DNA from: Flectobacillus sp.
Lineage (GTDB): Bacteria > Bacteroidota > Bacteroidia > Cytophagales > Spirosomataceae
Reading direction: 5' to 3'
DNA length: 5,913 nucleotides
Assembly: GCA_029865665.1 (NCBI GenBank)
Contig: JARXAV010000163.1
Coordinates: forward strand, 1-5,913
Shown piece after piece: positions 1-5,076 of this stretch (the stretch's first letter is position 1; every line of letters starts with the position of its first letter). The notes below the pieces were generated by a model. It was given only the letters and a program-made list of their open reading frames with translations. It searched no databases and had not been told where the DNA came from. Both the position numbers and the translations under genes were made by a program.

Positions 1-64
1 ACCAAATTAGCCACTAGATTTCAACAACCTTATTAACCTTATTTCTAACAAATTTTTACGTCCA

Positions 65-697
65 ATGAAACTAATAGCAAAGTCAGTAGTATGCCTTTTT
101 GCGAGCATTCTATTAGGGAATCCCGATGTACTTTCGCAAAATACGTCCTCTGATAATTCAGTAATACCTTTTTCTAAATGGGAATTTGGTCTTAATACTC
201 TTCCTTTAATTAATAAATCTAGAGATTCATTCGGATTTATTGTGAAAAGAAATTTTCAAAGAAATGGTGAAATGAGAGCTGCTAGACTCAAAATTCTGCC
301 ATCTTTTGCTAATAGTCTCCCTTATGATGGAGGTACAATATTACAGACGGATTATGCTATAGACGTGGCAATTGGGTACGAGTGGCAAAAGCAATATGAC
401 AGATTTACATTTTTATATGGACTAGAACCCTTCTTTCGATACAAACAGTTAACTGTTTCAAATATTAACACATACGTTGTGTCAGAAGCAAAACAACTCA
501 ATACAGGATTAAGTTGTTTTATTGGAGGTAAGTATTATTTGGGTTCCCACTTTTCAGTATCGGCAGAAAGTCATTTAGTGTACAACTACTATAGAGGTGG
601 ATTGATATCTGGATCTGTATATTATGGCACTGGTGTAAGTTCAAACAATATCGATATTAATCCAATACATGCTGTTTACCTAAGCTATCAATTTTAA
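65..697 (+). CDS. Predicted outer-membrane beta-barrel protein, copy 1
   Basis: This is a 210-aa protein of unknown specific function. Residues 1-24 form a signal peptide (Lys-rich start, hydrophobic core at about 8-17, probable cleavage near LS|Q at 24/25), leaving about 186 residues. The mature part shows alternating polar/hydrophobic stretches compatible with eight strands, roughly at 38-49, 55-64, 71-80, 97-110, 113-131, 146-159, 162-176 and 199-210. The last residue is Phe, as is usual for barrel proteins recognised by the Bam machinery. It is 180/210 identical to the gene at 5177-5809. There is no lipoprotein cysteine; Cys10 lies within the signal peptide and Cys151 is a lone cysteine replaced by Gly in the other copy. 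No TAnnTTTG promoter is visible in the 64-bp leader, so transcription must come from upstream. A role in surface exclusion, phage-receptor masking or transport is possible, but nothing in the sequence decides among these. Confidence 0.8.
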   Translation: MKLIAKSVVCLFASILLGNPDVLSQNTSSDNSVIPFSKWEFGLNTLPLINKSRDSFGFIVKRNFQRNGEMRAARLKILPSFANSLPYDGGTILQTDYAIDVAIGYEWQKQYDRFTFLYGLEPFFRYKQLTVSNINTYVVSEAKQLNTGLSCFIGGKYYLGSHFSVSAESHLVYNYYRGGLISGSVYYGTGVSSNNIDINPIHAVYLSYQF

Positions 698-719
698 CTA
701 TTAACTTACTTTCATTATG

Positions 720-777
720 ATGTTTAAATACAAAATAGGTTTGGATAAATGTCCAAACCTATTTTGTATTTAAACAT
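720..777. terminator. Perfect 26-bp inverted repeat after barrel gene copy 1
   Basis: Arms 720-745 and 752-777 are exact reverse complements (26 bp) around a 6-nt loop, TAAATG. The hairpin lies 22 bp after the stop codon and is conserved base for base in copy 2. The position suggests a transcription terminator or mRNA 3'-end stabiliser, and the symmetry would work in either direction. It is A+T rich and has no T-tract directly after the right arm (GGTTAG follows), so a standard intrinsic terminator is not assured. A recombination or protein-binding site is an alternative. Confidence 0.6.
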
Positions 778-824
778 GGTTAGATGTATTTAAAAATCAT
801 TTTTAACGAACAATTTTTTCTATT

Positions 825-900
825 GTTATAGCACACTATAACTAGGAACAATAAATCCTCACTTCGCTACGTTTTATAGTTCCTAGTTTCCGTGTGTCCT
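825..900 (+). other. Predicted origin of transfer (oriT), MobV type
   Basis: An inverted repeat AACTAGGAAC (840-849) / GTTCCTAGTT (879-888) is flanked by an outer matching pair, CACAC (832-836) / GTGTG (892-896), with a 3-nt unpaired bulge on each side. A second small inverted repeat, GTTATAG (825-831) / CTATAAC (836-842), overlaps the left arm. The arrangement of GCACAC, stem-loop, 3 nt and then GTGTG|T just upstream of the relaxase gene closely parallels my recollection of the pMV158 oriT used by MobM, where cutting occurs after GTGTG. By analogy the nick would fall between 896 and 897 on the + strand. The layout is seen in the sequence; the function and nick position are inferred. Confidence 0.6.
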
Positions 901-934
901 GCGGAGCATCTTTACAAAAAAAATAGTAGTCGCC

Positions 935-1723
935 ATGGCAAAAAGTTCCATTCACATTCTACCTGTAAAATCAGGCTCAGAACGTCACAATAATCGAGAA
1001 CAAGAGTTAAACTACGTTCGCAAAGAGCTGAGTCATTTGAACGAATCATATCGCCTAACGTCTATCCATGAACGTACAAAATTTGTCAAGGAGAATTGCA
1101 AAAACTTAACAGGACGGAGTATGCAAGACAAGGCTACCCCAATTCGAGAAGGAGTCCTAATTATCGAAGAAACGACAGGGATTGACGACCTGATGAAATT
1201 AGCCAGCGAACTAGAGACTCAGTTCGGGATAAAGACGATTCAGGCTTACACTCACAAAGACGAAGGTCATTGGGACGGAGCTGAGTGGAAGCCCAACTAT
1301 CACGCCCACATGGTCTTCGATTGGACTGACCACAGCACAGGAAAAAGCCTCAAGCTCAACAAGCAAGACATGGCAGCTCTCCAAACCGTGGTAGCGAAAA
1401 GTTTAAGTCTTGAACGTGGTCAGAGCAGTGAAGTCAAGCATCTGACCTCAATAGCGTTCAAAATCGAAGCAGAAGCCAAAAGACTGGAGCAGGTTTACGG
1501 CTTAGACCTTGGAGAGTTGCAAGTGGAGCAAAAAAAGCTGAAGGATGAAACCGAACTTCATCAACTCAATCTATCCTACATAAAATCAAAATCAGAGAAG
1601 GAACTAGCTGTTTTACAAGGAGATAAGGCAGATTTATTGACCGAATATAACCAGTTAGTCCAACAATACACCGAACTCAATAAGCAAGTAATTCAAAAGA
1701 AAAACCAAGGATTTAAACGTTAG
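935..1723 (+). CDS. mob: MobV-family (Pre/Mob) relaxase
   Basis: This is a plasmid mobilization relaxase, predicted to nick oriT and pilot the single strand during conjugal transfer. The 262-aa protein has a family-like motif I, H18-N-N-R21, which aligns with the HNER of pMV158 MobM whose His is the catalytic nucleophile, followed by LNY (25-27). The metal-binding motif is visible as H107-x-D109-E110, then H123-x-H125 on a hydrophobic strand (MVFDW). The spacing between the two halves is about nine residues longer than in MobM. Residues from about 170 to the end are charged and helical, typical of a coiled coil. The protein is shorter than many MobV relaxases (often 400 aa or more), so it looks like a minimal catalytic domain plus a helix. 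The putative oriT lies just upstream and a membrane protein gene starts 11 bp downstream, suggesting one operon. The start ATG at 935 has no strong ribosome binding site, which is usual in this phylum. Confidence 0.85.
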   Translation: MAKSSIHILPVKSGSERHNNREQELNYVRKELSHLNESYRLTSIHERTKFVKENCKNLTGRSMQDKATPIREGVLIIEETTGIDDLMKLASELETQFGIKTIQAYTHKDEGHWDGAEWKPNYHAHMVFDWTDHSTGKSLKLNKQDMAALQTVVAKSLSLERGQSSEVKHLTSIAFKIEAEAKRLEQVYGLDLGELQVEQKKLKDETELHQLNLSYIKSKSEKELAVLQGDKADLLTEYNQLVQQYTELNKQVIQKKNQGFKR

Positions 1724-1734
1724 CGACTTCCCCT

Positions 1735-2289
1735 ATGCAAGTAATTGAAGATTTAAAAACAGATTTAACGAATCTATTGACCTCGAAATTTGACGAAATT
1801 CGAGCCGAAATTGAAAAACAAGGAAATCCACCACCTCCGATAATTAAACTCAATACAAGCCAAATATCGCATGAAATCAAGGGTCATTTGGACAACTTGA
1901 GCATCAAGGTTGATGAAGAAAAATTGATTTCTACCCTAAAGTCCGAATTTAATAAGCATGAATTAGCACTCAGGGCTAGTCAAAGTCGTCTTGAAAGCGT
2001 TCAAGACATGGCCATCTCAGCGATAAAAGCGACCCGAGCCGAAAAAACAGAGTTTGTACGAGTAAAATTTCAAGGAGATTTCTACGGCTTTACGAGCTGG
2101 CGTCCATTCGCTTTGTATTTCACGCTTCTTTCCCTGGCGTTCACACTTACGGCTTACTCCTGGTTTCACAACACAGATGACGAGAGACTCAAGTCTGCCA
2201 TTGGTTACATTCACCAGCTCGAAAACGGAATCGAACGCCTGAGAGCAAATAACCCGAAAACGGCACAGAAATATTTTCCCCACTTGTAA
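1735..2289 (+). CDS. Putative mobilization accessory membrane protein
   Basis: This 184-aa protein follows the relaxase by 11 bp and is probably co-transcribed. I do not recognise a named family. Residues 1-30 and about 45-105 are charged and helix-prone, interrupted by a proline run at 32-35. A single membrane segment spans about 124-144 (Phe/Leu/Ala-rich, ending YSWF). It is preceded by Arg and Lys residues and followed by DDE, so the positive-inside rule predicts a cytoplasmic N-terminal domain and a short outer tail of about 40 residues. A plausible role is to tether the relaxosome to the membrane or to a helper element's coupling protein, by analogy with small membrane Mob accessory proteins. 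This rests on position and topology only. Its base composition matches the relaxase gene rather than the A+T-rich genes around them, so the two probably travel together. Confidence 0.7.
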   Translation: MQVIEDLKTDLTNLLTSKFDEIRAEIEKQGNPPPPIIKLNTSQISHEIKGHLDNLSIKVDEEKLISTLKSEFNKHELALRASQSRLESVQDMAISAIKATRAEKTEFVRVKFQGDFYGFTSWRPFALYFTLLSLAFTLTAYSWFHNTDDERLKSAIGYIHQLENGIERLRANNPKTAQKYFPHL

Positions 2290-2505
2290 AATTTAATCCA
2301 TTCGGCAATGAGGGGGGGCGGCCGGAACTGGGGGGAGAAAAACAAGCAAAATTTCTAAAACCAAAAGAAGACGTTCACGAAGCCCAAAAAGAAGTGAATT
2401 TTTATTTTTAGTAATTTTTCCAGCGATTGCTAAAAATAATGGATTGTCCCATCTTTTTTTTTTTTTGAATTTCGACGAATTTTCTCGCGCGTGTTTTGAG
2501 AGAGA
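2290..2505. other. Non-coding spacer with G-runs, hairpin and T-run
   Basis: No open frame of note is visible. The stretch starts with an isolated G+C-rich patch containing G7 (2312-2318) and G6 (2330-2335) with GG pairs between. Next comes an imperfect inverted repeat, 2402-2414 / 2427-2439 (13 bp with one mismatch, 12-nt loop), and then a run of 13 T at 2454-2466. The hairpin could end transcription from the mobilization operon, but it lies more than 100 bp after the stop codon and the T-run is a further 14 bases away, so this is weak. The remainder leads into the replication origin. Confidence 0.5.
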
Positions 2506-2535
2506 GTTTTTAAATAAGTTTTTAAATAAGTTTTT
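2506..2535 (+). repeat. 12-bp AT-rich tandem repeat beside the origin
   Basis: GTTTTTAAATAA occurs at 2506-2517 and 2518-2529 and begins a third time at 2530-2535 before running into GGGG. A+T-rich direct repeats next to iterons are the usual DNA-unwinding element of iteron plasmids. That role is inferred from position and composition. Confidence 0.65.
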
Positions 2536-2576
2536 GGGGTCTGTAACTCATTGATTATCAATGAGTTACAGACCCC
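2536..2576. repeat. 41-bp perfect palindrome at the origin
   Basis: Arms 2536-2555 (GGGGTCTGTAACTCATTGAT) and 2557-2576 are exact reverse complements around a single T at 2556. Each arm contains CTGTAAC, the first seven bases of the third iteron, and GGGT, the last bases of an iteron, so each arm resembles an iteron-to-iteron junction. This suggests a site for a Rep dimer, which in other iteron plasmids binds inverted half-iterons. It sits between the AT-rich repeats and the iterons. It could instead act as a cruciform or a terminator. Confidence 0.75.
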
Positions 2577-2578
2577 TA

Positions 2579-2725
2579 TTGTAACTAAAACAGGGTGCTA
2601 TTGTAACTAAAACAGGGTAACTGTAACCGAAACAGGGTGCTATTGTAACCGAAACAGGGTCGCTATTGTAACCGAAACAGGGTCATTGTAACCGAAACAG
2701 GGTACGATTGTAACCGAAACAGGGC
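2579..2725 (+). repeat. Seven-iteron array of the replication origin
   Basis: Seven direct repeats of consensus TTGTAACYRAAACAGGGT start at 2579, 2601, 2621, 2643, 2666, 2686 and 2708, giving a spacing of 20-23 bp, about two helical turns. The first two carry TAAAA after TTGTAAC, and the other five carry CGAAA. The third begins with C instead of T, and the last ends in C instead of T. Such arrays bind the Rep_3 initiator encoded just downstream and also limit copy number by handcuffing in related plasmids. I saw no perfect DnaA box (TTATCCACA) nearby. Confidence 0.92.
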
Positions 2726-2738
2726 TATTTCATAGTAC

Positions 2739-2806
2739 TTACTTACAATTAAGTAAAATCAGTTCTTGATATTATTGCTAACAAGCCAATAATATGTAAC
2801 CTTAAA
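2739..2806. promoter_or_regulatory. Inverted repeats and iteron-like site before rep
   Basis: Between the last iteron and rep there are two small inverted repeats. TTACTTA (2739-2745) / TAAGTAA (2750-2756) has a CAAT loop, and ATATTATTG (2769-2777) / CAATAATAT (2787-2795) has a 9-nt loop. The second is followed at once by TGTAACCTTAAA (2795-2806), which repeats the TGTAACC of the iterons and keeps A at two further iteron positions. This is the usual place for an initiator operator through which Rep represses its own gene. No TAnnTTTG element is evident, so the exact promoter is not resolved. Confidence 0.45.
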
Positions 2807-2810
2807 TATA

Positions 2811-4292
2811 ATGGTAACAATTAGCATTTTTTCACTTACTTTACGTCTAAATCTCAAAAATCAAATGAAAAATAAGAATCAAATTCAAAAAAGCAATCCG
2901 TATTTAGTTGTACAAGACAATGAATTTATCAATTTTAGACACACTCTTACAATGCAAGAAGCTAGAGTGTTCTTATCTGTAGTAGCGCAAGTCGAAAAAG
3001 AAGATGAAGAGTTTAAAATTTATAGAATCGATATTGAAAAGTTCGTAGAAGCTGCAGGGCTTAAACGAAAAGATATGCACGAAGAATTAAAGAAGGTATC
3101 AGACCAATTAACTAGTAAAAAATTTAGACGAGAGGGAGAAGATGGGAGTTACTTAATTACTAACTATATCAGTAGTGCTGAATATAGAAGTGGAGAAGGT
3201 TTTGTTGAGTTGACATTCGATCCTAAGTTAAAACCTTATTTACTCGGATTAAAAACGAAGTTCACACAGTATGATATTAGAAATATTTTGTCCTTGAGGT
3301 CAATATTTTCGATCCTACTATTTCAACTATTAAAGCAATTTGAGAATATAGGAGAAAGAACAATTAGTCTTATTGACTTAAAATATAAGCTTAATGTAGA
3401 TGACAAGTATAAGAACTATGCTCATTTTAGGATAAAAGTGCTAGAAACAGCCCAAAGAGAAATAAAAGAAAATTGTGATATTTATTTTGAATATGATGAG
3501 CTGAAAGATGGTAGAAAAGTAGTAGGCATCAAGTTTTTGATTTATTCGCAAACAACAGAACGTGAGCAGATTAAATTAATAAGAGAATCCACTAAGCCAG
3601 AACAGAAACCAGTGAAAGCTCAAGATATTCATTTTGAAGAAATTCAAGAATCTTTACCCAAAATAATACCATACGAAGAGTCATTATCAAAAGATACACC
3701 TAGCATGGTAATGATAAAAGAGCTTGGAGAAAAGGTGTTATTTACGCATGAGCAGATAGCTGAAATACTAGACTATTTCGATAACGACTATGTAAAAACA
3801 TGGGAAGCTCTCAAGGGGTATTCTGCCTTAAAAGCACAAAATCACCCAATAGAACGCCCACTTGCATATATTTTCAAATCAAAAGGCTTAGGCTTGGGGC
3901 TGTGGGAAAGTCAACAGAAAAAAGTCAAAGCTACTCAAGATAAGCAGAAGGTTGGACTTATAAAAAAAATCCAAGACGATTACATAAGACATAGAGATAG
4001 TCAATTAGAGCAGATTTATAATAATGCCTCAGAAGAACAAAAGAAAACGGCTTTATTAATAATTAGAGAAGCAAAACAAAATATCGTGAATGGTAGAAAT
4101 CTAGCAATAGACCAAAAAACGAAACAGCTCAATCGCTTTGGAATATTACAGGCAGGTGAGATGTTTGCAGAAGCTCAAAAAAAAGGAGTTGAATATCGAC
4201 AACCTAGGTATATAAATTACGTCCTCACTCATCATGATATACGTATTGGTTTTAATGAAAATGATGAAGTCGTATATTTAGATATAGATTGA
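2811..4292 (+). CDS. rep: Rep_3-family plasmid replication initiator
   Basis: This initiator is expected to bind the upstream iterons and open the origin for theta-type replication. The open frame gives 493 aa. The Rep_3 region spans about residues 28-245 and comprises two winged-helix units. The first contains the family-like N-terminal pattern (SNPYLVVQDNEF, then LTMQEARVFLSVVAQ, 46-60). The second contains KFTQYDIRNILSLRS (150-164) with the LLFQLLKQF helix (169-177), and ends with the Arg-rich helix and strand at about 207-245 (VLETAQREIKENCDIYFEY, then GIKFLIY). The remaining roughly 245 residues are charged, mostly helical and not recognised; they make the protein longer than many Rep_3 initiators. 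The start is uncertain. Met19 (codon at 2865, MKNKNQIQKSN) looks more like relatives, and the first 18 residues look atypical. It is strongly A+T-rich compared with the mob module. The gene lies directly downstream of the iterons and is probably self-regulated. Confidence 0.9.
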   Translation: MVTISIFSLTLRLNLKNQMKNKNQIQKSNPYLVVQDNEFINFRHTLTMQEARVFLSVVAQVEKEDEEFKIYRIDIEKFVEAAGLKRKDMHEELKKVSDQLTSKKFRREGEDGSYLITNYISSAEYRSGEGFVELTFDPKLKPYLLGLKTKFTQYDIRNILSLRSIFSILLFQLLKQFENIGERTISLIDLKYKLNVDDKYKNYAHFRIKVLETAQREIKENCDIYFEYDELKDGRKVVGIKFLIYSQTTEREQIKLIRESTKPEQKPVKAQDIHFEEIQESLPKIIPYEESLSKDTPSMVMIKELGEKVLFTHEQIAEILDYFDNDYVKTWEALKGYSALKAQNHPIERPLAYIFKSKGLGLGLWESQQKKVKATQDKQKVGLIKKIQDDYIRHRDSQLEQIYNNASEEQKKTALLIIREAKQNIVNGRNLAIDQKTKQLNRFGILQAGEMFAEAQKKGVEYRQPRYINYVLTHHDIRIGFNENDEVVYLDID

Positions 4293-4337
4293 AAGGAGCA
4301 TTGTCTATAACTTGACAATCTAAGGATTATAATTTTA

Positions 4338-4367
4338 ATATTCTTTAGCAAAAGAATATGTAACTAA
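4338..4367. promoter_or_regulatory. Inverted repeat and iteron 9-mer before the DUF4160 gene
   Basis: ATATTCTTT (4338-4346) and AAAGAATAT (4351-4359) form a perfect 9-bp inverted repeat with loop AGCA in the 90-bp gap between rep and the DUF4160 gene. The right arm's last T starts TGTAACTAA (4359-4367), an exact 9-base match to iterons 1 and 2. The location fits an operator for the small gene pair, possibly shared with Rep. It could also be the 3' hairpin of rep, but no T-tract follows. Confidence 0.4.
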
Positions 4368-4382
4368 TTAATTTAAAAGCAG

Positions 4383-4613
4383 ATGCCCACATTATTTATT
4401 GTATTTGGACTTAGATTCTTTTTTTATTCAAACGAACATTTACCAATTCATGTTCACGTAAGAAATTCGGATGGCGAAGCTAAGTTTGAAATTGATGAAG
4501 TTAAATTAGTATCAAACAAAGGTATGAAACCTAAAGATATTAAGTTAGCAGAATCAATAATCGAAGAAAATAGAGAACTTTTAATTCAAAAATGGAATGA
4601 ATACCACAACTAG
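4383..4613 (+). CDS. DUF4160 domain protein (toxin-antitoxin-like pair, first gene)
   Basis: This 76-aa protein matches the DUF4160 pattern over its full length. It starts MPT, then has G-x-RFFFYSNEH at 9-19, the His cluster H19/H23/H25 (EHLPIHVHV), a DGEAKFEI strand at 30-37, KGMKPKDIKLAESII in the middle, and ENRELLIQKWNEY at the end. Its length is normal for the family. The biochemical function is not established. The family is commonly found next to DUF2442 genes, as here, and such pairs are often suspected to be toxin-antitoxin modules; on a plasmid that would mean post-segregational stabilisation. The conserved histidines suggest metal binding or nuclease chemistry, which is inference only. 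Its last 17 bases overlap the next gene, indicating translational coupling. The start ATG at 4383 is the only sensible one because the MPT start is typical. Confidence 0.85.
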   Translation: MPTLFIVFGLRFFFYSNEHLPIHVHVRNSDGEAKFEIDEVKLVSNKGMKPKDIKLAESIIEENRELLIQKWNEYHN

Positions 4614-4848
4614 AGATATTACCATATTAAAAGTATGGTTCGATAGCCAGAGAATATTTATTGAAACTTCTTTAGGCGAGATTAAAAGTGATTTATTGGA
4701 AAAATATCCACGGTTATTTAATGCTTCAGAAGAAGATAAAAATGCCTTTGAAATATCTCCTTTTGGTATTCACTGGGAAGCAATTGACGAAGACCTTTCC
4801 TTAGAGGGATTCTATTATGATGATCAATATGATAAAGTCATAATTTAA
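4597..4848 (+). CDS. DUF2442 domain protein (toxin-antitoxin-like pair, second gene)
   Basis: This 83-aa protein matches DUF2442. A strand-rich first half contains DITILKVWFDSQRIFIE (7-23) and a short LGEIKSDLLEKYPRLFNAS segment (26-44). The family's C-terminal signature is present as ISPFGIHWEAIDEDLSLEGF (53-72). It is complete and of usual length. The start ATG at 4597 lies inside the DUF4160 gene in another frame with a 17-bp overlap, so the ribosome probably reinitiates and the two products are made together. Which of the pair would be toxin and which antitoxin cannot be told from sequence. The tail (YYDDQYDKVII) is acidic and hydrophobic. A strong hairpin follows 22 bp after the stop codon and closes the operon. 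Confidence 0.85.
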   Translation: MNTTTRDITILKVWFDSQRIFIETSLGEIKSDLLEKYPRLFNASEEDKNAFEISPFGIHWEAIDEDLSLEGFYYDDQYDKVII

Positions 4849-4870
4849 ATAACTATGTCTTAAATGGTCA

Positions 4871-4958
4871 CTTACGCACTTAGTTAAAAGGTTAGTTAAT
4901 AATCGAAATTAGAAATCATTTCGTTAACCTTTTAACTAAGTGCGTAAGCGTTTTATTT
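4871..4958 (+). terminator. 24-bp hairpin with T-rich tail after the DUF pair
   Basis: Arms 4871-4894 and 4925-4948 are exact 24-bp reverse complements around a 30-nt loop. The loop itself holds a 6-bp stem, CGAAAT (4904-4909) / ATTTCG (4918-4923). The right arm is followed by CG and TTTTATTT (4951-4958). The long stem and T-rich tail fit a terminator for the DUF4160-DUF2442 operon. The large nested loop is unusual for a plain terminator, so a protein-binding or recombination site is a possible second role. Confidence 0.65.
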
Positions 4959-4994
4959 CCCATAAACTGCTCACAAACTATCTGCTGACAATTA

Positions 4995-5035
4995 TTGCTT
5001 TTCTAATAAATACTATTACTTTTGTTACAAAAGTA
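4995..5035 (+). promoter_or_regulatory. Bacteroidota-type promoter overlapped by a palindrome
   Basis: TTG (4995-4997) and TACTTTTG (5017-5024) match the -33 TTG and -7 TAnnTTTG elements of this phylum with a 19-nt spacer. The -7 element is itself the left arm of a perfect 8-bp inverted repeat, TACTTTTG (5017-5024) / CAAAAGTA (5028-5035), with loop TTA. A repressor bound there would cover the start region. It points towards the barrel gene at 5177, leaving a leader of about 145 nt. It lies outside the 801-bp repeat, so copy 1 does not have its own version. Confidence 0.6.
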
Positions 5036-5076
5036 TCATAATTCGTACCTATTATTGCAGTAATAAACCTTAAAAT

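Larger units (their letters stand above)
1..801 (+). repeat. Direct repeat copy 1 (801 bp, barrel gene unit)
   Basis: This stretch aligns without gaps to 5113-5913 at a constant offset of 5112. The 64 bases before the gene and the 104 bases after its stop codon are identical in both copies, while the coding part differs at about 71 of 633 positions by my hand count. The unit contains a short leader, the barrel gene and a 26-bp perfect hairpin. The window begins and ends inside the homology, so the outer limits cannot be seen in linear form. If the sequence is closed into a circle, copy 2 runs straight into copy 1 as a tandem pair, with two extra matching bases (TT at 5111-5112 and 5912-5913). 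Confidence 0.95.

Noticed and set aside
1..801. Terminal repeats as sequencing-error overlap of a circular contig
   Set aside because: About 71 substitutions with no gaps, confined to the coding part and about half of affected codons synonymous, do not look like read errors. A second real allele is needed, whether on the same molecule or in the population.
1..801. Insertion sequence or composite transposon bounded by the repeats
   Set aside because: The repeat encodes a signal-peptide barrel protein, with no transposase and no terminal inverted repeats at its edges.
2017..2283. 88-codon open frame on the minus strand
   Set aside because: It lies entirely within the membrane protein gene on the other strand, has no recognisable domain and a Cys/Arg-rich unlikely composition. 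It is a shadow frame.
2579..2725. CRISPR array
   Set aside because: Repeats are only 17-18 bp with 2-5 bp gaps and no unique spacers, and they sit directly before a Rep_3 gene. They are iterons.
4300..4319. ATTGTC / GACAAT inverted repeat as rep terminator
   Set aside because: The stem is only 6 bp with an 8-nt loop and no T-tract follows; it is too weak to call.
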